A stretch of DNA of 64,000 nucleotides from Gimesia chilikensis (GCF_007744075.1 NZ_CP036266.1:4511748-4575747); one strand, 5' to 3'. Counted from the stretch's first letter, positions 34,623-43,881 are shown. A program made the numbers and translations. The notes: generated by a model not told the origin, from the sequence alone.

Positions 34623-36410
34623 TTATTCAGGTAATGCTTTGAGCCAGATTGAATTCAGTCGCAGTCCCTGAATCCCCTCAGGGGCGGCGGCACGAATTGT
34701 AAGCTTCTGTTTTCCCTGAGACAGATCCAGTGTCCCAGCTATGTTTTTCATGAAGACATTCTGACTGGTCGTCATGGGGAGCTTACAACTCAGACTCTGA
34801 TCCCCCGCTGTCAGAAGCAGAGTTCCGCTTGTCGCGGGTTCTGAACGATACCCATAGCTGAGTTCGACCTCATAACGGCCTGGCTTTAGTACGTCCAGCT
34901 GCCAATGAGCGGTAGTCTTGTTGGATTTCCAGCCATCTAGGGTATCCCAGTCATACCCGTCGAACGAATACTCGAGTCCGTCACCATCAATGATGGCCCA
35001 GCTCGGCTGTAACTCGACGACAGTTTCCGTAGGATCTCCCACAGGTATCGCAGCCGGCTGATATTCCTGCCCCCGGGTCACATCATCGAACCAGCGGTGA
35101 AACTCATTTCGCAGGCGGGAAGCCTCTTCGGGGTATTTCCGGGAGACGTCCTTGGTCTCACCTGGATCTGCTGTGAGGTCATACAACTGACCAGCCGGCT
35201 CCTGCTGTTTCTTTTTGCCTTGAGGATCGTGTCCTACCAGCTTGAACCGTGGACCATGAATCGACCAGCGATGCCAGGGGTTCGGTGTGTAACGGTCCCA
35301 GGTGTGATACAGGTACTCGTGAGGCGACTCACCTCCCCCCTGCTGCATGAGAGAGAGGATGGATTTTCCATCAAGGTCAACACCTTCGGGAATACTGACT
35401 CCCGCCAGTTCGCAGAACGTGGGAAACAGATCAATCTGAGCCACCAGCGCGTCGGTCTGTTTTCCTGCTGGAATCTGACCGGGCCAGCGGACGACGAAAG
35501 GCACTCGAGTCCCCCCTTCATAGGCACTCGCCTTGCTCCCTTTCAGGCCCGCCTTGAACGCCTTACTGACGCCTCCATTATCGCTGGTATAAATCACCAG
35601 CGTCTCTTCATCCAGTCCCTGTTCCTTCAGCATTTTGAACAATCTATCGAGATTTTGATCGATGCGTTCCACCATTCCGTAGATGCGTGCTTCTCGGAGA
35701 GGAAGCCCCTTGGCGAGGTATTTCTCAATCAGCTTGTCCCCCTCGGGTTGACCGAAGTGAGTTGTATCCAGGAGAAAGGGGGAGTGTGGTGCATTGAAGG
35801 CCAGAAAACAGAAAAAGGGTTGCTGCTGGTCGCGTTTAATAAAATCGATCGCCGCTTCGGTAAACAGATCCGTAACATAGCCGCGCGTTTCGACCGGTTG
35901 CCCGTTTACCACCACCTGATCGGGGTTGGAATAGCGTTCGATATGACCATGGTAATGACCGAAGAAATGATCGAAACCCCGCCGGTGCGGCTGATATTGA
36001 GAATAACGTCCGAGATGCCATTTTCCGAACAGCGCCGTTCGATAGCCGGCTGATTTCAGAACCTGTGCGATCGTCGTTTCATTCCGCCCCAGCGTATCAC
36101 CACCAAAGCGGGTGTTATAAAGTCCGGTCCGCAGATAATGTCGCCCTGTCATCAATCCGGCGCGTGTGGGAGCACAAACCATGTTTGCATGGAAGTGTGT
36201 GAACGTGACCCCTTCCGCCGCCATCTGTTTTAAAGCAGGCGTTTCAATGTGAGGGTTACCAGCAACTTCCGTGTCCCAGTATCCCTGGTCGTCGGCCATA
36301 ATCAGCAGGATATTGGGGCGCTTGGTTGGTTCCTGTGCCTGGGCATCATTCAGAGACATCAGACAGCTCAGACCCAAAACCGCAGTCAGGAGGAAACGTC
36401 GTATTTTCAT
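34623..36410 (-). CDS. Secreted arylsulfatase-family enzyme with C-terminal beta domain
   Basis: 595 aa. The signal peptide (RRFLLTAVLGLSCLMSL, ending QAQ) precedes an S1-type sulfatase domain (about 30-440). RPNILLIMADDQGYWDTEV provides the metal-binding Asp pair, and CAPTRAGLMTGRH near 83 has the C-x-P-x-R motif, whose Cys is converted to formylglycine. Then GKWHLG and YTSDNGG follow, the latter with Asp/Asn metal ligands. Residues about 470-595 are a beta-rich module (GRYEVELSYGYRSEP), perhaps for substrate binding. It hydrolyses sulfate esters outside the cytoplasm; a maturation enzyme must be encoded elsewhere. Last gene of the operon that begins with the DJ-1/PfpI gene. Confidence 0.94.
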   Translation of the reverse strand: MKIRRFLLTAVLGLSCLMSLNDAQAQEPTKRPNILLIMADDQGYWDTEVAGNPHIETPALKQMAAEGVTFTHFHANMVCAPTRAGLMTGRHYLRTGLYNTRFGGDTLGRNETTIAQVLKSAGYRTALFGKWHLGRYSQYQPHRRGFDHFFGHYHGHIERYSNPDQVVVNGQPVETRGYVTDLFTEAAIDFIKRDQQQPFFCFLAFNAPHSPFLLDTTHFGQPEGDKLIEKYLAKGLPLREARIYGMVERIDQNLDRLFKMLKEQGLDEETLVIYTSDNGGVSKAFKAGLKGSKASAYEGGTRVPFVVRWPGQIPAGKQTDALVAQIDLFPTFCELAGVSIPEGVDLDGKSILSLMQQGGGESPHEYLYHTWDRYTPNPWHRWSIHGPRFKLVGHDPQGKKKQQEPAGQLYDLTADPGETKDVSRKYPEEASRLRNEFHRWFDDVTRGQEYQPAAIPVGDPTETVVELQPSWAIIDGDGLEYSFDGYDWDTLDGWKSNKTTAHWQLDVLKPGRYEVELSYGYRSEPATSGTLLLTAGDQSLSCKLPMTTSQNVFMKNIAGTLDLSQGKQKLTIRAAAPEGIQGLRLNSIWLKALPE

Positions 36411-36450
36411 GAAAACAGCCTCAGTCTTGGTGTTGAGTCGCGATTGCGGT

Positions 36451-37392
36451 TCATGTCTGTTTCAGACAGTTCTCCAGATAGGCGCGAGAGCGGTTGATCT
36501 CAGCCGTCACCTGTTCCGCGGTAGGCAGAATCGGAATTCCGCGGGGTACGGGATGCATGAAGATTTCGGTTCGTCCCTGGTAGTTGATCTTTTTGAGCGC
36601 TGCGAGAACGGGAACAAAATTCAGATCACCGCGACCGGGCAGTTGCAGTAGTTCCTGTTCCTTGGGCAGTTTCTTAATACAGCCCATGCCGTGTTGCCAG
36701 GCCTGGAAGTGCACGAGCCGTTCATTCAGATCTTGAATCAGCCGGGCCATCATCTCCGGATCCTGTTCCAGATGATAGGGAGCCAGCGCGATACCGAAGT
36801 TTTTCGCTGGCAGCATTTCCATCAGCCAGAGTTGTGTATCCGGATCATTGATTAATCCACCGCCATGATTCTCCAGGCCGACAATGACGCCCTTCTCGGC
36901 AGCAGCATCGACATGCGGTTTCAGCTTTTCGGCAAACTTTTTAATCGCTGCTTTGAGTTCGGCTCCTTTCAGACCTTTGGGGCCACCGCTGTTACAGATC
37001 ACCATATCACCGCCCAACTGCTTGACCAGGTCCATTTCGCCCTGCATGTTGAACAAGCCGTACTTGAAACAGGTAAAACTGCCCAACTTAATGTTGTATT
37101 GATCAAACAGCTGCTTTGTCTTTTCGACGCCCAACTCGTCAATCTGTTCGCGCTGGTTCCCGTGCCGTTTCGCCCAGATCTCGAGATATTGCGCTCCGGT
37201 TTTAGGAGTTTCCTGCAGAATCGTTTCCAGGGGGAGTGTCCCATACATGCAGGAGGCAACGATGTAGTTCAGTTGAAACGGCTTTGGCGTTTTTTTCGTC
37301 CCCGCAGCCAGAGTGTTGCCAGCCAAAGTAGCTGCACAAGCTGTTCCCAGCAGTTGTTTATTAAAAACGCGACGAGTGATCTGTTCGTGCAT
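36451..37392 (-). CDS. Tat-exported sugar phosphate isomerase/epimerase-like protein
   Basis: 313 aa. A twin-arginine leader (ITRRVFNKQLLGTACAATLA) is followed by a xylose-isomerase-type TIM barrel: LPLETILQETPKTGAQYLEIW, GDMVICNSGG, VIVGLENHGGG with metal-ligand Glu, and FQAWQHGMG. A barrel strand near the end contains GRTEIFMHP. Such Tat-exported barrels are frequent in planctomycete carbohydrate operons; they probably isomerise or epimerise a sugar acid or lactone in the periplasm. 40 bases upstream of the sulfatase gene and 36 after the dioxygenase gene, on the same strand. Confidence 0.85.
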   Translation of the reverse strand: MHEQITRRVFNKQLLGTACAATLAGNTLAAGTKKTPKPFQLNYIVASCMYGTLPLETILQETPKTGAQYLEIWAKRHGNQREQIDELGVEKTKQLFDQYNIKLGSFTCFKYGLFNMQGEMDLVKQLGGDMVICNSGGPKGLKGAELKAAIKKFAEKLKPHVDAAAEKGVIVGLENHGGGLINDPDTQLWLMEMLPAKNFGIALAPYHLEQDPEMMARLIQDLNERLVHFQAWQHGMGCIKKLPKEQELLQLPGRGDLNFVPVLAALKKINYQGRTEIFMHPVPRGIPILPTAEQVTAEINRSRAYLENCLKQT

Positions 37393-37428
37393 CGGTCTGT
37401 CTTTCTAAAGTTCTATTTCACCAATTGA

Positions 37429-38187
37429 TCAGGATACCACGCGGTCCCCACCTTTAAGGAACGGTACCGCCAGATGCTTGGGCTGACCGGTTTCCGGATC
37501 AAAAATTGGTTCCGGTGAATATTGGGTGACGTACGCCCGACGCATTTTATCGGTCGTATTCGCGCCACTGCGATGGAAGGTGAGAGAACTGAACACAGCC
37601 AGGCTCCCTGCGGGAACGACTGCAGTGACTCCCGGTTCCTTACCGAAGTAGCCGGTTTTGTCCCCGGTTTCAGGATCCCGAATGTGCTCCACTAAGGAAC
37701 GGATACCAACCTTCGAAAAGGGTAACACATCAACGGTTCCGTTTTCCACGGTCATATCATCTACGGCCGCCCAGACCGTCACATAGGGACGATGATTGAA
37801 CCCCAGGTAGCCAGAATCCTGGTGCCAGGAAAACTTGATCCCCTTCTCCGCCGCTTTGACAACGTACTGATCGTAAAACAGATACGCTGTGTCTCCGATG
37901 GTGGCCTTACAGATTTCCGCCATCAGATCGCCAAACACATACTCAGTCAGACGTGGCGCCTGATCGTATTTTTTCGCGATGTGGTAACGTTTGCCTCGAT
38001 GGCTGATATGAATATGGTCTGTTCCCAACCGATCCATTTCCTGATGCATCAGATCGATCAGATGAGCACAGGAATCCCGAATGATCTGCAGATCCTCTTC
38101 GGGGATGACCTTTTCCAGAATAAAATATCCCTCTTCCTCAAACTGCCGTTTATGCTCTTCCGTGATGATCCCTGTGGAAACCGACAT
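37429..38187 (-). CDS. Phytanoyl-CoA dioxygenase-family oxygenase
   Basis: 252 aa, a 2-oxoglutarate/Fe(II)-dependent dioxygenase of the PhyH family. The iron site is readable as H-x-D in [12 protein letters not shown] near 121-123, and a distal His in [16 protein letters not shown] near 206, with Arg shortly after in [10 protein letters not shown] as the 2-oxoglutarate contact. No signal peptide, so it works in the cytoplasm. PhyH enzymes hydroxylate lipids, sugars, quaternary amines and small metabolites. In this operon a sugar-derived or osmolyte substrate is most plausible, though unproven. A good AGGAG precedes the ATG at 38187. Confidence 0.9.
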   Translation of the reverse strand: MSVSTGIITEEHKRQFEEEGYFILEKVIPEEDLQIIRDSCAHLIDLMHQEMDRLGTDHIHISHRGKRYHIAKKYDQAPRLTEYVFGDLMAEICKATIGDTAYLFYDQYVVKAAEKGIKFSWHQDSGYLGFNHRPYVTVWAAVDDMTVENGTVDVLPFSKVGIRSLVEHIRDPETGDKTGYFGKEPGVTAVVPAGSLAVFSSLTFHRSGANTTDKMRRAYVTQYSPEPIFDPETGQPKHLAVPFLKGGDRVVS

Positions 38188-38251
38188 GATTGCTCCTGGT
38201 CGTAGAAAAACGGGACAGGCGAAACTTGTTTAACGCTCAACTGACTACGGT

Positions 38252-39580
38252 TCAGGAATCAGTGATTTCGTAACCTTTTCTCTGCTCACGTTTGAGCCAC
38301 GTGTTGGCTTCGTCATCTCCCACAAACAGTTCCTGTTCGGGATCCCAGGTCAGCTTACGCCCCAGGCGTTGAGAGATATTGCCGATATGACAGACTGAAA
38401 CCGAACGGTGCTGATTCTGCACACTCGAGATCGGAGTTTCGCGAGATTCGATACAGTCGAAGAAATTGCCCATGTGATTGACAATCGCATCCAGTTTGCC
38501 CATCCGGGGAGGTCGGGAAAGATTGTCGTGAGCATAGACATTAAACTTTTCGCGGGGCAGCGGATTCTGCTTCAGATCCTCGACGGGTTTACCGGCGATC
38601 GTCCCGCGGTTTACAAACATTCGTCCCTCGTCACCTTCAAACATGACGCCGGTTCGTCCGGTGTCATTGACTTCCAGAATCACCCCGTTGGCATAGCGGG
38701 CCTTCAAATGGTAGTCGAGTGCAACATTATAACCGTTTTCGACATTCGGAAATGTAGCGGTCCCTTCGATATCCACAGGACCAGTATCCTGCATCCCGGC
38801 TCCCCACTGGGCGATATCAATGTGATGCGCGCCCCAGTCGGTCATCTGGCCCCCCGAATACTCATACCACCAGCGGAACGTATAGTGACAACGTTCCTTG
38901 ATGTAAGGCACATCGGGAGTCTGCCCCTGCCAGAGATCCCAGTTTAAGACTGAAGGGACAGGCTCCGGTTTGAAGGGACCACCCGTTTTGTTTTTACTGA
39001 GCGTGACGGTCACCTTCTTCAGGTTGCCGATGCGTCCGTCATGTACCATTTCGACAGCCTGACGGAAACGATGATCGCTTCGCTGCCAGGTTCCGACCTG
39101 TACGACTGCGTTGGTATCTTTGACAACCCGGTTCAGGATCTTACCTTCATCTACGGTCAGTGTGAGTGGCTTTTCACAATAGACGTCTTTCCCGGCCCGG
39201 CAGGCATCGATCAGCATTTTAGTATGCCAGTGATCGGGTGCGCCGATCGTCACGACATCAATGTCGGCCTTTTCGAGCATCTCACGGTAATCTTCAAACA
39301 AAATCGCTTTCCCGCCAAACTGCTTGCGGGCCTTCTGCGCGATCTCTCGATCCACGTCGGCTATCGCCACGATATCGCCATATTCCTGAGCCTTATCTGC
39401 GATAACCGATCCCTGGTAACGCATACCAATGGAACCAATCTTTAAACGCTCATTCGGGTTCCGCGACTTTTGAGCAGAGCGTGCCGTATTTACGAATACG
39501 CCCGGTGCCAGACAGGCGAGTGGCAGACCGGCTGCAGAGGTTTTCAGAAATGATCGACGTGTCAGTTTCCGTGAAGTCAT
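38252..39580 (-). CDS. Tat-exported Gfo/Idh/MocA-family oxidoreductase
   Basis: 442 aa from the ATG at 39580, which follows a strong AGGAGAG. A twin-arginine leader (KLTRRSFLKTSAAGLPLACL) leads to a Rossmann domain beginning LKIGSIGMRYQGSV, then the family signature CEKPLTLTVDEGKILN near 137 with its catalytic Lys, and a C-terminal alpha/beta domain with the conserved WGAHHIDIAQW. It oxidises or reduces sugar-like substrates with a tightly bound NAD(P) carried through the Tat pathway. A TTG 24 bases upstream is in frame but less likely. Fifth-from-last in the operon order: after DJ-1/PfpI and before PhyH. Confidence 0.92.
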   Translation of the reverse strand: MTSRKLTRRSFLKTSAAGLPLACLAPGVFVNTARSAQKSRNPNERLKIGSIGMRYQGSVIADKAQEYGDIVAIADVDREIAQKARKQFGGKAILFEDYREMLEKADIDVVTIGAPDHWHTKMLIDACRAGKDVYCEKPLTLTVDEGKILNRVVKDTNAVVQVGTWQRSDHRFRQAVEMVHDGRIGNLKKVTVTLSKNKTGGPFKPEPVPSVLNWDLWQGQTPDVPYIKERCHYTFRWWYEYSGGQMTDWGAHHIDIAQWGAGMQDTGPVDIEGTATFPNVENGYNVALDYHLKARYANGVILEVNDTGRTGVMFEGDEGRMFVNRGTIAGKPVEDLKQNPLPREKFNVYAHDNLSRPPRMGKLDAIVNHMGNFFDCIESRETPISSVQNQHRSVSVCHIGNISQRLGRKLTWDPEQELFVGDDEANTWLKREQRKGYEITDS

Positions 39581-39624
39581 TACACTCTCCTGTTGCGCTG
39601 GCAAGATTGGTTATTGAATTCAAA

Positions 39625-40188
39625 TCAGAACTGGCTCTGGGCTTCATCCAGCATTTTCATCCAGGGCCCCATATAGTGTCCGTGGTCATGGTAGGTACGA
39701 CCGCTGACAAGATTCCCGTCAATCACACAGGGCTCATTAACGAAAATGCCGCCACAGACTTCCAGATCAAACTGGCACTTAGGCACAGTGGCCATCCGAC
39801 GTCCTTTGACACACCCGGCCCGCGCTGGAATTTCTACTCCATGACAGACGGAAGCGATCGGCTTTCCGGTTTCGAAGAAGTGCTGGGTGATGCGGATCAG
39901 ATCCTCGTCGTCGCGAATGTACTCCGGCGCACGTCCACCACTGAAGAAGATACCCAGGTATTCTTCTTCTTTGATATCTTTGAAGGCAATATCTGCTTCG
40001 ATCGAATACCCTTCCCATTCTTTGGTGATGGTCCAGCCCGGTTTGACTTCATGCAATACCATCTGGTACCGCCGTTTTTCGGGAGCTGCGACGACAGGTT
40101 CATAGCCTCCCTCAATCAGGCGATAGTAGGGATACAGCGTATCGACAGTTTCTGTGGCATCACCAACGATGATCAGCACTTTGTTCAT
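39625..40188 (-). CDS. DJ-1/PfpI-family protein
   Basis: 187 aa, a single DJ-1/PfpI domain. VLIIVGDATETVDTLYPYY opens the fold, GIFFSGGRAPEYIRDDEDLI gives the conserved Gly-rich turn and acidic pair, and ASVCHGVEIPAR near 115 has the nucleophile-elbow Cys in C-H-G. The family includes glyoxalases, deglycases, amidases and proteases. In a carbohydrate operon a glyoxalase-like or deglycase role is attractive but not established. AAAGGAAAG precedes the ATG at 40188. First gene downstream of the XylR-like regulator (165-base gap holding two palindromes), so it likely leads the operon. Confidence 0.9.
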   Translation of the reverse strand: MNKVLIIVGDATETVDTLYPYYRLIEGGYEPVVAAPEKRRYQMVLHEVKPGWTITKEWEGYSIEADIAFKDIKEEEYLGIFFSGGRAPEYIRDDEDLIRITQHFFETGKPIASVCHGVEIPARAGCVKGRRMATVPKCQFDLEVCGGIFVNEPCVIDGNLVSGRTYHDHGHYMGPWMKMLDEAQSQF

Positions 40189-40200
40189 TCAAGTCTTTCC

Positions 40201-40212
40201 TTTTACGTAAAA
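40201..40212. promoter_or_regulatory. Palindrome near the operon's first start codon
   Basis: TTTTACGTAAAA is perfectly self-complementary and lies 13-24 bases before the DJ-1/PfpI ATG. It overlaps the region immediately upstream of the ribosome-binding site and may be an operator. Not matched to any known regulator. Confidence 0.4.
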
Positions 40213-40283
40213 TATGATCTTCGAACGGGAATTAATTTTACGAGGGATCCCCTCCCCGTCATTACGGATTCCCATAAACATTA

Positions 40284-40319
40284 TCAGGTTTTGCGTATCA
40301 ATTCACAATTGTGACCTGA
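40284..40319. promoter_or_regulatory. Nested inverted repeat between regulator and operon
   Basis: TCAGGT (40284-40289) and ACCTGA (40314-40319) flank a central perfect palindrome, TCACAATTGTGA at 40303-40314. The region is about 95-130 bases before the DJ-1/PfpI start and after the XylR-like stop, suitable for an activator site. Candidate only. Confidence 0.45.
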
Positions 40320-40353
40320 AAATGTTCCGGAATCCTGTCAGTAAAGCGTTATT

Positions 40354-41511
40354 TCAGTGCATTTTAGAACGATAGGAGCCCGGCGTTTCCCCCAGTTTCT
40401 CCTTGAATATCGTGCTGAAATGCTGCGCGTGACGAAATCCGACGCGTTCTGAGATCTGTGCCAGAGACAATTCGGTCGATACGAGCAGCTCTTTGGCCCG
40501 TTCCAGCTGATTGCGGAGAATCTCTGCTTTGGGAGAACGTCCAATGGCCGCTTTCATCTGTCGTTCCAAAGCGGTTCGAGACAGCGGAACCTGTTTGAGA
40601 ATATCCCCCACCTGAATTCCACGACAGGCATTTTCGCGTATAAACCGCAGCGCCATGGCCAGTTCCGGATCATCCACGGCGACGACATCAGAAGACTGAC
40701 GTGTCACAATTCCCAGGGGATCAATCATGAACGGTTCTTCCGGGACTGGCTCCCCCTGCATCAATCTGCTCAACAACGCTGCCGCCTCGTAACCAATCCG
40801 GGCTGAGTTGAAGGCCACACTCGAAAGTGGCGGCCGGGCCATCATGCAGAGGATCTCGTCATTTTCGACGCCCACCACGGCCACCTCATCGGGAACCGAG
40901 ATTCCCGCCCGGTCACAGGCATCCAGCAGCCAGAAACCGAGTTGATCGGTACATGCCATGATCCCCACCGGCTTGGGGAGACCACGTACCCAGTTTGCCA
41001 TCTGTTCCTGGTGCTTCTCCCATTCGCGAGGGGCCTCCGAATCTTCTGCCGCGGAAAACACACTCACTTCGTAACCCGCCTGCTGGATCGTTTGAATGTA
41101 ATTGTCCCTGCGTTCTTCAAAATAGACTTCGATACCGATTTCATAGACACCGAAGTGACGAATCCCGCGCTCGAGAAAATGCTCAGCAACCAGACGTCCC
41201 ATGGCCCGGTTATCGATCCCCAGAAACGGAAAGGCATGCTTAAGCTTCGTCGACCGCAGTTCAACGGTGGGAATCCCGGAAGCGGTGATCGCGTCGGCCA
41301 TTTCCTGGCTGGTCGTTCGACTGAGAATTCCATCCCCTTTCCAGCGGGAGAGCCAGTCCGGAATCTGAGAATCCAGGGAACGGGGCATCAGAAACACAGA
41401 CCACTCTTCATTCTCAGCGATAAACTGCCGAATGCCGTTCAACAGCCCGCGCCCATGGGAGCGGGAGGTTTCAATCAGCAGTGCTACGTGGGGAATAGAT
41501 GAGGAAGTCAT
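40354..41511 (-). CDS. XylR-like AraC-family transcriptional regulator
   Basis: 385 aa. The N-terminal two-thirds is a LacI/periplasmic-binding-protein-like sensor (HVALLIETSRSHGRGLLNGI, PFLGIDNRAMGRLVAEHFLERG, GIMACTDQLGFWLLDA, VAVVGVENDEILC). The C-terminal 100 residues are an AraC DNA-binding domain with two helix-turn-helices (VGDILKQVPLSRTALERQMK and LSLAQISERVGFRHAQHFST). This is the E. coli XylR architecture, which senses a free sugar and activates its operon. It sits directly upstream of and on the same strand as the five-gene sulfatase/oxidoreductase cluster, which it most likely controls. Inducer unknown. Confidence 0.92.
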   Translation of the reverse strand: MTSSSIPHVALLIETSRSHGRGLLNGIRQFIAENEEWSVFLMPRSLDSQIPDWLSRWKGDGILSRTTSQEMADAITASGIPTVELRSTKLKHAFPFLGIDNRAMGRLVAEHFLERGIRHFGVYEIGIEVYFEERRDNYIQTIQQAGYEVSVFSAAEDSEAPREWEKHQEQMANWVRGLPKPVGIMACTDQLGFWLLDACDRAGISVPDEVAVVGVENDEILCMMARPPLSSVAFNSARIGYEAAALLSRLMQGEPVPEEPFMIDPLGIVTRQSSDVVAVDDPELAMALRFIRENACRGIQVGDILKQVPLSRTALERQMKAAIGRSPKAEILRNQLERAKELLVSTELSLAQISERVGFRHAQHFSTIFKEKLGETPGSYRSKMH

Positions 41512-41696
41512 GTGATCAGCAAGCAGATGTTGTCAGCGGAATATTTCAAGAAGGAGTCAAAAGACACTTAATCTTTTACCGGAACGCCGAAATCTATTCA
41601 ATCAAGATCGAAACAGTTCAGATGAGATCGTACAATAGGCTTCAGTATCTCAGCCCCGGATTCTCTGAAGAAAAGCGACAATGAAAGGCTTTTGGA

Positions 41697-42155
41697 TTGT
41701 ATAAGATTAAACTGGCTCAACCGGGTCATTTTCTGGATGTAGCAGCCTTGGACCGTATCGCCTGGCCCGACGAGCCGGACACCTACATTCCCGATGGTGA
41801 GCATGCCTGGCGACTCTGGTGTGAGTATGCAACGGTTCTGATTGCCGTGGAGTCGCAATCAGATCAAAGAGAACTCGTGACAGGGACGCTCTTAATGTTT
41901 CCTACTAATACCAGTGAGATTTTTCTTCACAAAATCATGGTCCACCCCGATTATCGCAGCAAGGGAATCGGCTCGGCCCTGATGCAGCAGGCACTGCAAG
42001 ACGCACAAGACGTCGTTCTGCTGACCGTGAATCCGGAAAACACCCCCGCAGTCAAACTCTACGAAAGCTTCGGATTCAATGTTCGTACCCGGGTAGAGGG
42101 CTACTATCGCCCACATGAGCATCGTCTGATCATGGAATTCCAACCGACCACTTAA
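41697..42155 (+). CDS. GNAT-family N-acetyltransferase
   Basis: 152 aa. The acetyl-CoA-binding motif A is clear: IFLHKIMVHPDYRSKGIGSALMQQALQDAQ appears as the pieces IMVHPDYRSKGIGSALM near 80 with R-x-x-G-x-G. It is followed by VVLLTVNPENTPAVKLYESFGF, the motif B element. The start is a TTG at 41697 preceded by AAAGG; a stop codon (TGA) closes the frame just upstream at 41682-41684, so no ATG can serve. The substrate (protein, amine or metabolite) is unknown. Only 22 bases separate it from glpD. Its 5' region holds a short overlapping frame, not annotated. Confidence 0.87.
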   Translation: MYKIKLAQPGHFLDVAALDRIAWPDEPDTYIPDGEHAWRLWCEYATVLIAVESQSDQRELVTGTLLMFPTNTSEIFLHKIMVHPDYRSKGIGSALMQQALQDAQDVVLLTVNPENTPAVKLYESFGFNVRTRVEGYYRPHEHRLIMEFQPTT

Positions 42156-42177
42156 ACTTCAGGCAGGAACAACCTCA

Positions 42178-43881
42178 ATGAATCAATCAGAGCGGGCACT
42201 CATCCTCGGAGCCGGCATCAATGGCGTTGCGATCGCCAGGGAACTGCTACTCAACGATATGCCGGTGACGATAGTCGATCAGGGAGATCTCTCACAGGGG
42301 GCGACTTCCAAATCATCTCGCTTGATTCATGGTGGACTCAGGTATCTGGAATACGGCGATTTTTCACTCGTAAGTGAATCGGTTCACGAACGGGGCATCC
42401 TACTGAACCTGGCTCCCCACCTGGTTAAGCCCCTGCGTTTTGCAATTCCCCTGTCTCATCGGGCATCGGGAATTCCCTCTTCCGGGCTGCGGTTTCTGAG
42501 TGGCTTCCGTGTGCCGGGTGTCCCCTGGCTGACCTCGCATTTGAATTTCTCTTCAGAACGCGGACTGTACCTGGTCAACATCGGACTGACCCTCTACGAC
42601 TGGTTCGCATCAAAGGGAAATCTCCCCCGTCATTCCGTTCATAATGTCGGGGAAACGGGACTTCCTCAAATTAATGCGTCCAAATTCCGCTGGATGGCCT
42701 GCTATTCTGATGCACAAATGCGATTTCCCGAACGCTTCGTCGTCGCGCTGCTGCATGATTGTCAGCGTATTGCCCGTGAGAAAGGCATCGAATTCGAACT
42801 GCTGACCTACCACCAGGTCAGACTGAAAGAGCGGACCGCGGTGATACGAAATCTGCATGCGGACGGGCAACCTGAGAGGGAATTCGTTCCAACCGTTATC
42901 GTCAACGCATCGGGTGCCTGTGGTGATCTGACGCTGGAACAGATTGATGTACCGTCCCCCCGTCTGATGGGGGGAACAAAGGGCAGCCATATTGTTTCGT
43001 TTCACCCTGGGTTGCGTGAGGCGCTAGGCACACAAGCCGTCTATTCCGAAGCCAGCGATGGTCGACTGGTTTTCATTCTTCCCTTTGGTGATTCCACTTT
43101 GATTGGCACGACCGATGTTCGCGTGGAGGGTAATCCGCTGGATGTTACCGCGAGTCCGGAGGAACTGAAATATCTGGTTGAGATGGTCAACATGGTTTTC
43201 CCCAAGGTTGAACTGACCCTTGATGATATCAACCTGCATTACAGCGGTGTGCGTCCTTTGCCTTATCAGCCACAAGGGAAAGCCGCCTCGATCTCTCGGG
43301 ATCATTCACTGAAAGATTACGAAGGTCCCTTTGGCTGGATTGTCACGCTGGTCGGAGGCAAATTGACCTCCTGGCGGGCCTTTGCCGAAAAAGTTTCTGA
43401 TCGGATCCTGCGCAAACTGGGAAAAAGTTATTTCTCACAATCCAAAACCCGCCTGGTTCCTGGAGCAGAAGGCTACCCGCAGACAGAATCCATTTTCAAC
43501 GCGGAGCTGGATCGACTTGCGGAAAAATACTCGTTGCCCAGAGACAGCATTCAAGCTCTCTGGACGCTGCAGGGAACCTATCTGGAGGAGATTCTCGATT
43601 CTCTCCCCGATTTTTCCCCGGAACTGATCCGGGGGACTTCGCTGCCACGCCAGTATGTCGCCTGGACCATTGAGCATGAATGGGCAGAAACTTTAGGTGA
43701 CCTTGTCGAACGGCGTTTAATGCTGGTCTTCTCCGAAACACTCAAGGAAGAGACGTTACAGGATCTCGCAGAATGCCTGGTTTCAGCCGGTAAAGTGTTA
43801 CCCGAGCAGGCACCTGATCTGATACAATCTTACAAAACGCACCTTGATCAATTTTACGGTAAAGCGGTTGTTACAACGTAA
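42178..43881 (+). CDS. glpD: Glycerol-3-phosphate dehydrogenase, FAD-dependent
   Basis: 567 aa. It oxidises sn-glycerol 3-phosphate to dihydroxyacetone phosphate at the membrane, passing electrons to the quinone pool. The FAD-binding N-terminus is readable (ALILGAGINGVAIARELL, then QGATSKSSRLIHGGLRYLE), with the GlpD signature ESVHERGILLNLAPHLVKPL. VNASGACGDLTLEQIDV and a mid-protein LPFGDSTLIGTTDVRVEG follow. The C-terminal helical domain (about 400-560) is present, giving a full-length family member. There is no glpK or glpF nearby, so glycerol uptake is encoded elsewhere. Operon: GNAT, glpD, nitrilase on the plus strand with gaps of 22 and 17 bases. Confidence 0.94.
   Translation: MNQSERALILGAGINGVAIARELLLNDMPVTIVDQGDLSQGATSKSSRLIHGGLRYLEYGDFSLVSESVHERGILLNLAPHLVKPLRFAIPLSHRASGIPSSGLRFLSGFRVPGVPWLTSHLNFSSERGLYLVNIGLTLYDWFASKGNLPRHSVHNVGETGLPQINASKFRWMACYSDAQMRFPERFVVALLHDCQRIAREKGIEFELLTYHQVRLKERTAVIRNLHADGQPEREFVPTVIVNASGACGDLTLEQIDVPSPRLMGGTKGSHIVSFHPGLREALGTQAVYSEASDGRLVFILPFGDSTLIGTTDVRVEGNPLDVTASPEELKYLVEMVNMVFPKVELTLDDINLHYSGVRPLPYQPQGKAASISRDHSLKDYEGPFGWIVTLVGGKLTSWRAFAEKVSDRILRKLGKSYFSQSKTRLVPGAEGYPQTESIFNAELDRLAEKYSLPRDSIQALWTLQGTYLEEILDSLPDFSPELIRGTSLPRQYVAWTIEHEWAETLGDLVERRLMLVFSETLKEETLQDLAECLVSAGKVLPEQAPDLIQSYKTHLDQFYGKAVVTT

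Noticed and set aside
35097-36053. Open frame of 318 codons opposite the sulfatase
   Set aside because: Antisense to the well-defined sulfatase domain; no family motif and no credible start.
39481-40314. Open frame of 277 codons on the plus strand across the Gfo/Idh/MocA and DJ-1/PfpI genes
   Set aside because: Both opposite-strand genes have strong signatures and ribosome-binding sites; this frame has neither.
41681-41704. Tiny frame (MKGFWIV) starting at the ATG just before the GNAT gene
   Set aside because: Only seven codons; although it could act as a leader peptide, nothing supports it over chance, and the TTG start is the only one compatible with the GNAT frame.
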